From Shewanella sp. Isolate13 (GTDB lineage: Bacteria; Pseudomonadota; Gammaproteobacteria; Enterobacterales; Shewanellaceae), in contig NZ_JAKEVD010000015.1 in NCBI RefSeq assembly GCF_022398325.1, positions 27,228 to 91,227 on the forward strand: a stretch of 64,000 bases of DNA, written 5' to 3'. The stretch's first letter is position 1. Every line of letters begins with the position of its first letter. Position numbers and translations under genes: made by a program. The notes beneath the pieces were generated by a model. The model was not told the DNA's origin and did no database searches. It was given only the letters and a program-made list of their open reading frames with translations. This document shows, piece after piece, positions 36,045 through 46,635 of the stretch.

Positions 36045-39000
36045 ATGTCTGATCCACGTTTTGTGCATTTGCGCGTCCACAGTGATTTTTCCATGTCAGA
36101 TGGACTTTCTAAAGTTAAGCCTATTCTTGCTAAGGTGGCTGAACTTGAGATGCCTGCTGTGGCGTTAACCGATCAGACAAATATGTGTGGTTTGGTGAAG
36201 TTTTACGAGGCTTGTCATGGTAACGGCATTAAGCCGATTATTGGCACCGACTTTTGGGTAAAAGTGCCGGGTTTTGACGATTTTTGCTCAATTACTGCAC
36301 TCGCCATGGACAACAAGGGCTACTCGAATCTGACTTTGCTGATCAGTGATGCCTACCTGCGCGGTAACATCAATGACAAGGCAGTGATCGATCAGGAGTG
36401 GTTAGCAAAATATAACGAAGGTTTAATTTTGCTCTCGGGCGGTAAAGATGGTGATGTCGGCCGTGCGCTACTAAAAGAAAACCAAGCTCAGGTTAGCTCA
36501 TTAATTGAGTTCTATCAGACCCATTTCCCAGACAGATATTATTTAGAGTTGCTGCGTACAGGGCGCCCTGATGAGGAGCGTTATCTGCATATGGCCGTTG
36601 CCCTTGCAGAGCAAAAAGATCTACCTGTGGTCGCGACTAACCAGGTTGTATTTAATAAACCCGAGCAGTTTGAAGCGCACGAAATTCGTGTGGCAATTTA
36701 CGATGGTTTTACCCTTGCCGATCCACGCAGACCCAAGAAATACAGTGACCAGCAGTATTTTAAGAGCAGTGAAGAGATGTGCGAGCTGTTTGAGGATATT
36801 CCCGAAGCGATTCAAAATAGTGTTGAGATTGCTAAGCGCTGTAACGTCACGGTACGACTGCACGAATACTTTCTACCAAACTTTCCAACCGGTGATTTGA
36901 CCATTGAAGACTTCTTAGTCGATGTGTCAGAAAAGGGCCTAGAGGAGCGTTTGGAGTTTCTTTTCCCCGATCCCGAAGTTAGAGCTGAGCGCCGCCCTGA
37001 ATACGATGAGCGTCTCGATGTGGAGCTTAAGGTGATTAACCAGATGGGCTTCCCCGGTTACTTCCTTATCGTGATGGAATTTATTCAATGGGGTAAAGAC
37101 AACGATATCCCGATTGGTCCCGGCCGTGGTTCGGGCGCGGGTTCACTGGTGGCTTACGCCCTGAAGATTACCGATTTGGACCCACTGGAATACGACTTGC
37201 TGTTCGAGCGATTCTTGAACCCAGAACGTGTATCTATGCCCGACTTCGACGTTGACTTTTGTATGGATAGACGTGATGAAGTCATCGATCATGTTGCCGA
37301 CCTATATGGCCGTGATGCGGTATCGCAGATCATCACCTTCGGTACCATGGCGGCGAAAGCGGTGATCCGCGATGTAGGCCGCGTTCAAGGCCACCCATAT
37401 GGTTTCGTCGATCGTATTTCGAAAATGATCCCAGCAGAGCCCGGAATGACTTTAGCTAAGGCGTTTGAGGTCGAGCCTGGTCTACAAGAATCCTATGATG
37501 CCGATGAGGAAGTTAAAGATCTGATCGACATGTGTCGCATTCTAGAAGGTGTAACCCGTAACGCTGGTAAGCACGCCGGTGGTGTGGTTATCGCGCCAAC
37601 TAAGATCACCGATTTCTCGCCAATTTATTGTGACGCAGAAGGTTTAAACCCAGTCACACAGTTTGATAAAAACGACGTGGAAACGGCGGGTCTAGTTAAG
37701 TTCGACTTCTTGGGTCTAAGAACGCTGACCATTATTGACTGGGCGCTGCAGATGGTGAATGCCGTCAAAGACAAGAATGGCGAAGAGCGGGTACGAATCG
37801 AGTCGATTTCATTGACCGATCCTAAGTGCTTTAAGTTACTGCAGCGCTATGAAACCACCGCGGTATTCCAGTTGGAATCTCGTGGTATGAAAGACTTGAT
37901 TAAGCGTCTGCAGCCTGACTGCTTCGAAGATATGATCGCACTGGTGGCACTGTTTAGACCAGGCCCGCTACAGTCGGGCATGGTAGATAACTTTATCGAA
38001 CGTAAGCATGGTCGAGAAGAGGTATCGTATCCAGACTCACAATATCAGCACGAATCGCTAAAAGAGCTACTGTCGCCGACCTATGGCATTATTCTCTATC
38101 AAGAGCAGGTAATGCAGATTGCTCAGGTACTCGCTGGCTATACCTTGGGCGGCGCGGACATGCTTCGTCGTGCTATGGGTAAGAAAAAGCCAGAAGAGAT
38201 GGCTAAGCAGCGCGGCACCTTTAAAGAGGGGGCGATTGCAAACGGCGTCGATGGCGAGTTGGCGATGAAGATCTTCGACTTGGTAGAAAAATTCGCAGGT
38301 TACGGTTTTAACAAATCTCACTCTGCCGCTTACGCCTTGGTATCTTATCAGACGCTTTGGCTTAAGACCCATTATCCCGCGCAGTTTATGGCGGCGGTAA
38401 TGTCGGCGGATATGGATAACACAGATAAGATCGTCACCTTAGTGGATGAATGTGAGCGCATGGGTCTACCTTTGTTGCCGCCTGATGTGAACAAAGGCCT
38501 GTTTAGGTTTACCGTGGATGACGAACTCAATATCGTTTATGGCATCGGTGCGGTAAAAGGCGTGGGTGAAGGTCCTGTCGACTCTATTTTAGAGGCGCGT
38601 AAAGATGGGCCGTTTAAAGACCTATTTGATTTCTGTGCCCGCGTCGATTTGAAAAAGCTTAACCGCCGCGTTATTGAAAAGCTAATCTGCGCGGGGGCGT
38701 TGGATAATTTAGGGCCACACCGTGCAGCTATGATGGCGACTCTGCCTGAAGCGATCCGCGCCGCAGACCAGCATGCTAAGGCCGAAGCGATCGGTCAGCA
38801 CGATATGTTTGGCCTGCTCAATAGTGAGCCAGAAGACAGTAAGCAGCAGTTTGTCGATTGTACCCCTTGGCCGGATAAAGTCTGGCTAGAAGGGGAGCGT
38901 GACACCTTAGGTCTGTACTTGACTGGTCACCCGATCAATCAGTATCTCAAAGAGCTTAAGCACTACACATCTGGTCGCTTGAAAGACGTGCATCCAACGG

Positions 39001-39515
39001 ATCGCGGCAAGACCATGAAGGCTGCCGGCCTTGTGGTTGCAACACGAGTGATGATGACTAAACGTGGTGCCAAGATGGGCTTAGTGACGCTTGACGATAA
39101 GAGTGCGCGCCTCGAGGTGATGCTATTTACTGAAGCCTTCGAGAAGTTTAATCACCTGCTTGAGAAAGACCGTATTCTTATTATCGAGGGCGAGGTGAGC
39201 TTCGATGACTTCTCCGGTGGAAACCGTATGACCGCTCGCAATATCATCGATATGGGGGAGGCTCGCAGCCATTTTGCTCATGCGGTAGAGATCGACCTTC
39301 AGTCAGAGAAAGTTAACCCGCAGTGGCTAAGTGAGTTTCAAACTGCGGTCGAACCTTGGAAGGCGGGCGCCGTACCTGTACTGATTAACTACGCTCAGCC
39401 TCAGTCTCAGGCTCAATTTACCCTAGGTGATGAGTGGCGGGTTAATCCAACCGATGAACTGATGTTGGCATTAGAGTCGTTAACCGGATCGGGCAAGGTT
39501 AGAATCGTTTTTTAA
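36045..39515 (+). CDS. dnaE: DNA polymerase III alpha subunit
   Basis: 1156 aa, close to the 1160 of E. coli. I start at ATG 36045 ([20 protein letters not shown]); an upstream in-frame ATG at 35982 adds 21 non-conserved residues. The PHP domain is N-terminal ([11 protein letters not shown]), the polymerase active site is [15 protein letters not shown] near residue 400, [14 protein letters not shown] precedes it, and the helix-hairpin-helix and OB-fold parts are at the C-terminal end. It is the replicative polymerase. accA, which follows dnaE in E. coli, is not here; tilS is next. Confidence 0.97.
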   Translation: MSDPRFVHLRVHSDFSMSDGLSKVKPILAKVAELEMPAVALTDQTNMCGLVKFYEACHGNGIKPIIGTDFWVKVPGFDDFCSITALAMDNKGYSNLTLLISDAYLRGNINDKAVIDQEWLAKYNEGLILLSGGKDGDVGRALLKENQAQVSSLIEFYQTHFPDRYYLELLRTGRPDEERYLHMAVALAEQKDLPVVATNQVVFNKPEQFEAHEIRVAIYDGFTLADPRRPKKYSDQQYFKSSEEMCELFEDIPEAIQNSVEIAKRCNVTVRLHEYFLPNFPTGDLTIEDFLVDVSEKGLEERLEFLFPDPEVRAERRPEYDERLDVELKVINQMGFPGYFLIVMEFIQWGKDNDIPIGPGRGSGAGSLVAYALKITDLDPLEYDLLFERFLNPERVSMPDFDVDFCMDRRDEVIDHVADLYGRDAVSQIITFGTMAAKAVIRDVGRVQGHPYGFVDRISKMIPAEPGMTLAKAFEVEPGLQESYDADEEVKDLIDMCRILEGVTRNAGKHAGGVVIAPTKITDFSPIYCDAEGLNPVTQFDKNDVETAGLVKFDFLGLRTLTIIDWALQMVNAVKDKNGEERVRIESISLTDPKCFKLLQRYETTAVFQLESRGMKDLIKRLQPDCFEDMIALVALFRPGPLQSGMVDNFIERKHGREEVSYPDSQYQHESLKELLSPTYGIILYQEQVMQIAQVLAGYTLGGADMLRRAMGKKKPEEMAKQRGTFKEGAIANGVDGELAMKIFDLVEKFAGYGFNKSHSAAYALVSYQTLWLKTHYPAQFMAAVMSADMDNTDKIVTLVDECERMGLPLLPPDVNKGLFRFTVDDELNIVYGIGAVKGVGEGPVDSILEARKDGPFKDLFDFCARVDLKKLNRRVIEKLICAGALDNLGPHRAAMMATLPEAIRAADQHAKAEAIGQHDMFGLLNSEPEDSKQQFVDCTPWPDKVWLEGERDTLGLYLTGHPINQYLKELKHYTSGRLKDVHPTDRGKTMKAAGLVVATRVMMTKRGAKMGLVTLDDKSARLEVMLFTEAFEKFNHLLEKDRILIIEGEVSFDDFSGGNRMTARNIIDMGEARSHFAHAVEIDLQSEKVNPQWLSEFQTAVEPWKAGAVPVLINYAQPQSQAQFTLGDEWRVNPTDELMLALESLTGSGKVRIVF

Positions 39516-39582
39516 GACCAAACACTTGCTAACTGAAATAGTTTTTAAGATGCGCATTTTTTTAAGGTAAACAGTTTCTAGA

Positions 39583-40992
39583 ATGAATATCGTCGCCTCG
39601 ATTTTGCAGTGTATTAAACAGCTGCCTCAGCGCCCTTCGGAGGCTGAGGTCGCGGCTAATCAAGCTTGTCTAAAAAAGCGCAAGCTGGTGCTGGCTTATA
39701 GTGGCGGTGTCGATTCGGAAATACTCGCTCATGGCCTTTCTCTATTTGCCAAGGCACACTCAGAGTATGAATGTTTACTGGTCCATGTACATCACGGGCT
39801 AAGCGATAATGCCGATAAGTGGGCCAAGCACTGTTTATCTCAGGCCGATGCTTATGGACTGAACTGCGCCATTAAGCGAGTCGAAGTTAAGCTCGCGCCG
39901 CGAGTGAGTGTTGAGGCTGAGGCGCGAAGTGTACGTTATCAAGCATTGCTATCAGAGCTCGAACAAGACGACCTGCTCATGACCGCGCATCATCAGGATG
40001 ATCAGCTGGAGACGGTTTTGCTGGCACTCAAACGTGGACTCGGCCCCAAAGGTTTGTCAGCCATGGGGAAGGTGCAGCGTTTTAATCAGCAAAACTGGAT
40101 TATTCGGCCGCTACTCGATTACAGCAAGGCTGAAATCGAAGTTTATGCCAGACAGCACAATATCAGCCACATTGAAGATGAGAGTAACTTCGATAATAAA
40201 TACGACAGAAACTTTTTACGTTTAGAGGTGATTCCAAAGCTGAAACAGCGCTGGGGGGCGATTGCAGCAACGGCGAGTCGTAGCGCCGAGTTATGTGCGT
40301 TGCAGCAGTCGGTTATCGATGAAGAGATAGCCATTCGATTACCTGAACTGCAACGTCAAAACGCAAGGCTATGGACACTCGATTTAGAGAAGCTAGCCAG
40401 CCACTCTAAGGCTTGGCAGTCATTGTTACTGCGCGGTCATATGGAGGCTCTAGGGTTTGCGCCACCCTCTAAGGTACAAGGTGAGCAGATCTTGGCGCAG
40501 CTATTAGAGGCTAAAGCCGATGCAAGTGTTGAAATTCGTCTAACAGATGTGGTTATCAGACGTTTTAAGCGAGAAGGTTACTTTTTATCGCCGGACTCGG
40601 CTCAGTATAAAGCTAACAAGGGTTATTCTGAGATAGATGTTGATAATATCGAAGCGTTATTGAATGGTGATGTTACCCTGCCAACAGGAGAGATGCTATC
40701 TGCACAAGTCCTTCAAACGGGGGCTCGCTTGAGGCTTCCAGTAGCGTCTGAGCAGATCTCTATTGTTTTTGCTCTGCCTGGTAGTACAAGGTGTCAGCCT
40801 CACAACCGTAGCAAGGGGCGTGAGCTTAAGAAGTTGTGGCAAGAGTTGGAGTTAGCCCCTTGGGAGCGAGGAGAGGTACCACTACTGTGCTATAACGGTA
40901 AGCTTGTAGCCGCCGTAGGTTACTGGATTGAGAAGTCCTTTCTGGCGAGCGATGGAGCCTTGGGGCTGAGTCTAAACTTGCGCCAGAGCTAA
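39583..40992 (+). CDS. tilS: tRNA(Ile)-lysidine synthase
   Basis: 469 aa. It converts C34 of the CAU-anticodon isoleucine tRNA to lysidine, an essential step for reading AUA. The ATP-binding P-loop SGGVDS is at residues 40-45, HVHHGLSDNADKWA and TAHHQDDQLETVLLALKRG follow, and the C-terminal TilS domain (RSKGRELKKLWQELELAPWER) is complete. It starts 67 bp after dnaE with no strong terminator between. The next gene is convergent. Confidence 0.95.
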   Translation: MNIVASILQCIKQLPQRPSEAEVAANQACLKKRKLVLAYSGGVDSEILAHGLSLFAKAHSEYECLLVHVHHGLSDNADKWAKHCLSQADAYGLNCAIKRVEVKLAPRVSVEAEARSVRYQALLSELEQDDLLMTAHHQDDQLETVLLALKRGLGPKGLSAMGKVQRFNQQNWIIRPLLDYSKAEIEVYARQHNISHIEDESNFDNKYDRNFLRLEVIPKLKQRWGAIAATASRSAELCALQQSVIDEEIAIRLPELQRQNARLWTLDLEKLASHSKAWQSLLLRGHMEALGFAPPSKVQGEQILAQLLEAKADASVEIRLTDVVIRRFKREGYFLSPDSAQYKANKGYSEIDVDNIEALLNGDVTLPTGEMLSAQVLQTGARLRLPVASEQISIVFALPGSTRCQPHNRSKGRELKKLWQELELAPWERGEVPLLCYNGKLVAAVGYWIEKSFLASDGALGLSLNLRQS

Positions 40993-41037
40993 GCGAACAC
41001 GCTAACTTATATCGAGACGTTAGCAATAGACTCATAC

Positions 41038-41919
41038 TTAGGCGGCACAGATCCGGTAGCACTGCCGTCCTGCCGCCTTTGCTTCATATAAAGCGTGATC
41101 AGCTCGTTGATACAGGCTCTGCTCGGTATCTTTTTCCTGCCATTGAGTGACCCCCATACTCGTACTGACTTGATACCTTTCTAAGTAGTGGTGGTTACTA
41201 AGTGCATTTAGGATCCGCTGGCATAAAACTTGTGCCGCTTTCGCATCGGCTTGAACCAACAGAGTAAACTCATCCCCGCCAATTCTAAATGCTTGGTCAG
41301 TATCTCTTATGGTGGCGTTGAGCATATCTGAAAACTCAATTAAGGCACTGTCACCTAACTGATGACCATAGTCGTCATTGAGTTGTTTGAAGTTATCCAG
41401 ATCTAATGCCACAAGAGAAAAGCTGCTATGGTTTCGCTCTGCGCGCGCAATTTCTTTTCTAACCGATTGTAGGTAGTAATGGCGATTGCCGAGCTTAGTT
41501 AGTGCATCGTACATTGCCTGCTGTGACATCTCTTGATACTGAATAGCGTTAATTAGCGGCTGCAGTACTAGCTCTTTAAGCTGGTTTAACATCAAGGTTT
41601 GTGACGGCACTAAAGCGGCTTTTAGATTATAGTTAATCGTAACTTGGTGGCCTGCAAAGGTTAGCTTCTGTTCGAAGGCGTAGCCATATGGTTTACCCCA
41701 ATGAAACTGATATTGTTTATAACTTAGGCGCACACCATAGAGCGGCAAGTGTTGTCCCATTATCTGGCCGAAGCAGGCAAATACCGTCCGAGGATCTAAG
41801 TGTTGGTGCAGTTGCTGGATTATATTGACCAGATCTATCTCCAACGGCATCGACATTGCTATATTTGTAGTCTGGCGATATTGAATAGGGCTGGACTCCG
41901 TTGCTAGGCCAAATTCCAT
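41038..41919 (-). CDS. GGDEF-domain diguanylate cyclase
   Basis: 293 aa. The C-terminal half is a GGDEF domain with an intact active site GGDEF (about 214-218) and an inhibitory site RDTD five residues before it (205-208), so it should make cyclic di-GMP and be subject to product inhibition. The DALTKLGNR entry motif is at 138-146. The N-terminal 125 residues contain no membrane segment and match no sensor domain I can name; a GAF-like fold is possible. The start at 41919 has GGAG nine bases before it. The input signal is unknown. It is convergent with tilS. Confidence 0.88.
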   Translation of the reverse strand: MEFGLATESSPIQYRQTTNIAMSMPLEIDLVNIIQQLHQHLDPRTVFACFGQIMGQHLPLYGVRLSYKQYQFHWGKPYGYAFEQKLTFAGHQVTINYNLKAALVPSQTLMLNQLKELVLQPLINAIQYQEMSQQAMYDALTKLGNRHYYLQSVRKEIARAERNHSSFSLVALDLDNFKQLNDDYGHQLGDSALIEFSDMLNATIRDTDQAFRIGGDEFTLLVQADAKAAQVLCQRILNALSNHHYLERYQVSTSMGVTQWQEKDTEQSLYQRADHALYEAKAAGRQCYRICAA

Positions 41920-42389
41920 TGGTGTGTACTCCAGTGTTGTCGTTACAGCTTTAATGTGACTAAGCTATTGAGTTAGCAAAAATCGTGCCTGTATTGCGTT
42001 GCGCATTAGGTTCATCGTGAAACAAGACCGAGTTTATAGACTAATTGATTAGGCTTCTTGCTTTTATCTATCGTTATCGCTCAGCAATCTATCATCATAA
42101 AACGACTTGATTAACTACTGAGGTGTTGATGGTTTTATATAATATTATAAGTCTCTTACCTTGTTTTCAGCCTTGACTCAATCCCATGAGTCCGCGTTCA
42201 TTTTGCATTATCTATTAGGTTAACTGTACCGGACTTGTACAGCATTGAGATGGAAAGGGAAGTGGTGTGGTAGGAATAATCATTTGTCTTTATTTGTCAT
42301 TCAGTTAATCTCTAGTTAAACGAATGAAAACAGGCTGTCGGTATTTTGACGAGTATCGATAAGCTTAAGCTAAGGAGTAGACCGTAGGT
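41920..42389. other. Spacer between the GGDEF gene and the cation antiporter gene
   Basis: 470 bp between divergent genes, AT-rich, with several short dyads (for example TATAATATTATA near 42140) but no ORF of useful size, no tRNA and no terminator. It should hold both promoters; I cannot place them with confidence. Confidence 0.4.
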
Positions 42390-44339
42390 ATGGAACACAG
42401 CTTTCTCATTCAAATATTGCTGATGTTGGTTATTGCTATTGTGTCAATTGCCATATTGAGGCGCGCCGGGTTGCCAGCGATTTTGGCTTATCTGGTGACG
42501 GGAGTGATAAGCGGTCCAAGCGGTTTTTATTGGTTTACCCAGCATCAGATGCAGTCTGTTGCTGAACTCGGTGTAGTGTTATTGATGTTTAGTCTAGGGC
42601 TTGAGTTTTCATTGCCTAGGCTCTGGGCTATGCGGCGTACAGTATTCGGTTTAGGTTGCGCTCAAGTGGTTGTGACCACAGTTTTGAGTATGGGCATCGC
42701 TTTGCTATGTAACCTTAGTGTGACTGAGTCTGTTGTGGTTGGTTCGGCGATTGCGCTTTCCTCTACTGCAATCGTGCTAAAACTGCTTAATGAGCAGGGT
42801 TGGCTCAGGCGTCGACACGGCGAGCTGTCTGTCAGTGTGCTGTTATTTCAAGATATTGCAGTTGTTCCTTTATTGATTTTAATGCCTATTTTGGCAAGTG
42901 ATGGCGAAGCTCTGATGTGGAGTGACGTGGTTTTTGGCTTGCTAAAAGGGGGACTCGCCTTTGTTGCCTTGATGGCTTTTGGTAAGTGGGCTCTGCCAAA
43001 GTTGTTCGATGAAGTCGCTCGCTCACGCTCTAATGAATTGTTTGTCTTGTCTACCTTAGTGGTCGCCTTAGTCACAGGCGCTATCACCCAATGGCTGGGA
43101 TTATCGATGGCATTGGGCGCCTTTATGGCGGGGATGCTACTGGGAGAGAGCCAATATCGACGTCAGCTTGAGGCTGATATCCGTCCATTTCGTGATCTAT
43201 TAATGGGTCTGTTCTTCATCTCTATTGGTATGCTGCTGGACTTTCAGTTAGTCGCTCAGTATTGGTGGCAGATCATCCTTATTCTCATTGCCGTAATCCT
43301 AGGCAAGTCACTGGTAATTTTTTCCTTACTTAAGTTTGCTAAAGAGTCATTTCGCACATCGGTGGCTACGGCTCTAAGCTTGGCGCAGGTGGGGGAATTT
43401 AGCTTTGTGGTGTTGGCACTTGCGGTAAATTATCAGCTGCTAGATGCCAAGATAAGTACCATCTTGGTGATGGTTGCAGTGTTATCTATGGCGCTCGCAC
43501 CTTGGTTGGTGCGTCATAGTGTGGATATCGCCAGAATGCTACAGGGCTTAAAACCTAAGGCTGAGACTAGCGAGCCACTCAATGTGCAGATAGACAGCAA
43601 GAGCGATCTAGTGTTGATCTTAGGCTATGGTCGTGTCGGTCAAACCATCGCACGATTTATGAAAACAGAGGCTATTCCCTATCTAGTACTCGATCTTGAT
43701 CCCAAAAGAGTCTCTGAGGCGAGAGCCGCAGGTGAGCCAGTGTATTTTGGCGATGTCTGTAAGCGAAGTATTCTTAAGCAGGCAAAAGTACGAGATGCAA
43801 AACTTATCGTGCTGACTTTTAGTAGTGAACGAATACTCGAAGAGGTCTTGCCCCTATGTAGGCAGCTCGCTCCCGAAGCTAAAATTCTAGTCCGTACCCG
43901 TGATGATTCTGGAATGGAGGAGCTTGAACAGGCTGGCGCCAGTCAGGTGATCCCAGAAACGCTCGAAGGCAGCCTGATGTTGGTGTCGCAGGTCTTGTAT
44001 CAATGTGGCGTGCCCTTAGCACGTATTTTAAAGCGGCTCGAATCAGAGCGGCGTAACCATTATCAATATTTACACGGCTTCTTTTCGGGAGAAGAAACCG
44101 ACTTTACCTTGGAGTTACTGCATGCGGTAGCTCTACCCAAGGGCGCTAATGCGGTGGGGTTGACCTTGTCTCAGATCCCTTGGGAAAAACTACGGGTCGA
44201 GTTAAGGGCGGTCAGGCGAGCCGGCGCAGAGGTGGAAAATCCCGAGCTCGATTGGCAGATAAAACCGGGAGATATTCTCATCTTGCTGGGTAAACCAAGA
44301 CGAATAGAGAAGGCTGAGATCTTCCTGCTGCAAGGCTAA
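42390..44339 (+). CDS. CPA2-family monovalent cation:proton antiporter with RCK domain
   Basis: 649 aa. Residues 1-385 contain about 12-13 membrane segments of the Na+/H+ exchanger fold (GVVLLMFSLGLEFSLPRL, SSTAIVLKLLNEQGW, FMAGMLLGESQYRRQLE). A TrkA-N/RCK domain follows with the nucleotide motif GYGRVGQTIARF near 412, then a TrkA-C domain ending in KPGDILILLGKP. The layout is that of KefB, KefC and YbaL, inner-membrane K+/H+ antiporters. I cannot tell which is the orthologue; the glutathione-binding KefC residues are not obvious. It is monocistronic. Confidence 0.87.
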   Translation: MEHSFLIQILLMLVIAIVSIAILRRAGLPAILAYLVTGVISGPSGFYWFTQHQMQSVAELGVVLLMFSLGLEFSLPRLWAMRRTVFGLGCAQVVVTTVLSMGIALLCNLSVTESVVVGSAIALSSTAIVLKLLNEQGWLRRRHGELSVSVLLFQDIAVVPLLILMPILASDGEALMWSDVVFGLLKGGLAFVALMAFGKWALPKLFDEVARSRSNELFVLSTLVVALVTGAITQWLGLSMALGAFMAGMLLGESQYRRQLEADIRPFRDLLMGLFFISIGMLLDFQLVAQYWWQIILILIAVILGKSLVIFSLLKFAKESFRTSVATALSLAQVGEFSFVVLALAVNYQLLDAKISTILVMVAVLSMALAPWLVRHSVDIARMLQGLKPKAETSEPLNVQIDSKSDLVLILGYGRVGQTIARFMKTEAIPYLVLDLDPKRVSEARAAGEPVYFGDVCKRSILKQAKVRDAKLIVLTFSSERILEEVLPLCRQLAPEAKILVRTRDDSGMEELEQAGASQVIPETLEGSLMLVSQVLYQCGVPLARILKRLESERRNHYQYLHGFFSGEETDFTLELLHAVALPKGANAVGLTLSQIPWEKLRVELRAVRRAGAEVENPELDWQIKPGDILILLGKPRRIEKAEIFLLQG

Positions 44340-44445
44340 TGTAGTCGTGTTGCAATGGCAGTTTAGGGCTATAGTTTAAGGTTAAAGTTGAAGCAATCGT
44401 TTAGGGTTATTGATGAGCCACCGTTAATCCAAAAGGAGCGAATGA

Positions 44446-45168
44446 GTGCATTACCTTATTTTTATCCTGATAGCGCCTTTGCTGTTTCTACAGGGCAAAA
44501 GAGTCAAATACAGTACACCTAAATTGCCAGAGGCGGCCGGTCCTAGAGTTGGGCGCATAGGTGAAGGCTCCGAGTTATCACTATTAGTATTTGGTGACTC
44601 GGCAGCGGCGGGAGTCGGTGTCGAAGATCAGCAACAAGCCTTGATAGGAGTGGTGACTCAGGCACTCGCTCATGAGTATCGAGTCCAGTGGCGACTCTTG
44701 GCGCAGTCCGGATACAACACGGCTCAGGCAATAAGAATGTTGCAGACAGAGATGGCTTCACAGTCAAGCCTTAGCTTCGACGTCGTGGTGGTCTCTCTTG
44801 GGGTCAACGACGTGTTGAGCCCACTATCGGCAAAGAGATGGATTGAGCAGCAAAAGGCGCTTGTTGAGTTGTTAATTGCTGAGCTGGGTTGTCAGACATT
44901 AGTGCTGACCCGCGTGCCACCTATGGGCGACTTTCCGGTACTTCCACAACCTCTGCGCTGGTTCTTAGGCCGTCGCAGTCAAGAGTTTAATCGGCATTTA
45001 GAGCATTTTTCGAAACAGGAACAGAGGTTTACTCTACTAGACTTTGGTCACCAGCTTGATGCTGAGGCGATGGCGATAGATGGATTTCACCCGGGAGAAC
45101 TCATCTATCGAGATTGGGGAGAAAGCGCCGCTAAAGTCGTTTTATTGAATAAGCCCAAGGTTAACTAA
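44446..45168 (+). CDS. SGNH/GDSL-type esterase
   Basis: 240 aa. The start is a GTG at 44446, eight bases after AAAGGAG; the ATG four bases earlier is in another frame. The N-terminus is a short hydrophobic anchor or signal (about 3-16). The catalytic serine sits in GDSAAAG (50-56), the oxyanion-hole residues are in SLGVNDVLSP, and the catalytic Asp-His pair is in DGFHPG near the C-terminus. A lipase or acylhydrolase of unknown substrate. Its stop overlaps the end of the convergent patatin-like gene by 8 bp. Confidence 0.85.
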   Translation: MHYLIFILIAPLLFLQGKRVKYSTPKLPEAAGPRVGRIGEGSELSLLVFGDSAAAGVGVEDQQQALIGVVTQALAHEYRVQWRLLAQSGYNTAQAIRMLQTEMASQSSLSFDVVVVSLGVNDVLSPLSAKRWIEQQKALVELLIAELGCQTLVLTRVPPMGDFPVLPQPLRWFLGRRSQEFNRHLEHFSKQEQRFTLLDFGHQLDAEAMAIDGFHPGELIYRDWGESAAKVVLLNKPKVN

Positions 45169-46285
45169 TATTGAAAAAATGCTTTATCTCATCTATTTGG
45201 CACATGGCATCTTCATAGCCTAGCTCGATCAATGCGCTGCAATAACCTTGCTCAAACAGTAAGTAAGAGATGATACTCGACTCCGAATGTTCGTTAATCC
45301 CTAATACTTTCATCATAGTTTTGATGGCGAAGGGCATATCTTGAAAGTAGCGTGAAGCCATGGCGCTAAGATCTTCGCTGGGCTTAATCACTAAGGTTTC
45401 AATATTTTTTAGTGCTAATTTCTGCTTACTTTCCTCAGGGATTAACGAGAGGGTATTGTTGATCCGCTCAAGCCTTTCCAGATCGCTATTGAGGGTATCA
45501 GAGAAGATGGTATCGAGCAGGTGACCCGCAATAGTGGCGGTTTTAGGATGATGTTCAAGCTCTTTGGGTTGAATTTTATGGGGGCTTTCAAGGTTAATTA
45601 CCATGATCTTTTCGGCCCCTAAATGAATAGGACTGCTTAGTGGTGCCAGTTGATGCACCGAGCCATCACCATAGTACTCCTGATTTAATCGAATAGAGGG
45701 AAATACCATAGGAATAGCTGAGCTTGCCAATAGATGGTCGGTATTGAGCCGAGTACGTATGCCGTGTCGTCTATCTCTCTGCCAATTGTCGAGATGGGCA
45801 TTGGCCTGAAAAAAGGTGACCGAGCGTGAGTTGTTATAGCAAGAGGTATCGAGACTGACAGCTTCGAGGGCGCCGCTAGTAATATTACGATCGATACGCT
45901 CGAAGCTGATTAATTCACTGAGTAATTTTCTTAGGGGGTCACTGTTAAATAGGCTGCCTGCACTGCTAGAGGCGCCATCGCTCTGTAGGCCTTTTAAGGC
46001 CATCTTACTTAAGTGATTTAGCACGCCAGGAATCGATGCGCGATAGACTTTACGGGCGTGAATGTTGCGCCATACCCACTCAAGTTTTCGAACCCCTAAG
46101 TGAAAGCAAGACGCATGGGTCGCAATAGAGGTGGCGTTAATTGCACCAGCAGAAGTACCACAGACGATCCTAAAGGGGATGCCGTGGTTGCGTGGATAAA
46201 ATTGGACTATCGCCTTGAGCACACCAATCTGGTAAGCAGCCCTTGCGCCACCACCACCCAGTACTAACGCCGTTTTATTTGGCAA
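45161..46285 (-). CDS. Patatin-like phospholipase
   Basis: About 374 aa from a TTG at 46285 (MPNKTALVLGGGGARAAYQ), which has AAGGAG seven bases before it; a longer reading from 46372 lacks a binding site. The oxyanion loop GGGGARAAYQ (10-19), the nucleophile GTSAGA with Ser45 and the dyad Asp in GDGSVHQLAP are all present, so it should be an active acyl hydrolase. The C-terminal 120 residues are helical and typical of the long RssA-like group in marine gammaproteobacteria. It is convergent with the SGNH gene. Confidence 0.85.
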   Translation of the reverse strand: MPNKTALVLGGGGARAAYQIGVLKAIVQFYPRNHGIPFRIVCGTSAGAINATSIATHASCFHLGVRKLEWVWRNIHARKVYRASIPGVLNHLSKMALKGLQSDGASSSAGSLFNSDPLRKLLSELISFERIDRNITSGALEAVSLDTSCYNNSRSVTFFQANAHLDNWQRDRRHGIRTRLNTDHLLASSAIPMVFPSIRLNQEYYGDGSVHQLAPLSSPIHLGAEKIMVINLESPHKIQPKELEHHPKTATIAGHLLDTIFSDTLNSDLERLERINNTLSLIPEESKQKLALKNIETLVIKPSEDLSAMASRYFQDMPFAIKTMMKVLGINEHSESSIISYLLFEQGYCSALIELGYEDAMCQIDEIKHFFNIS

Positions 46286-46635
46286 TTCGACGCTCCTTAT
46301 CGTTTGAAATTTAAAACTAATTCTAAACAAACTGCTTAAATTTAGAATATGTGAGTCCGAGTTTATGTACAAGCTCTATAGGTGAATTTAAGCTTGGTGA
46401 AATGTATTCAGCTCGGCGCTAGCACTCTCTCTAGCAAAAGTATTTAAAGATATATCTAGTTAATAAGTCTATGTTTCATTGGCTTAACAAGTAGGGGATA
46501 GCTGAAATACTTACTCTAAGTTGTTGTAATAAAAGTTATAGTCATGGTTTTGTAGTCTGTTGGTAATAATTGGGGCGAGTTGATAATAATAAGCAATGGG
46601 GTAGACTGAAAAAATGGACTGATGAGGGATCGAAC

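Noticed and set aside
35837..36052. 71-codon ORF between rnhB and dnaE
   Set aside because: It overlaps the rnhB end out of frame, with low-complexity Leu/Ser composition and no binding site.
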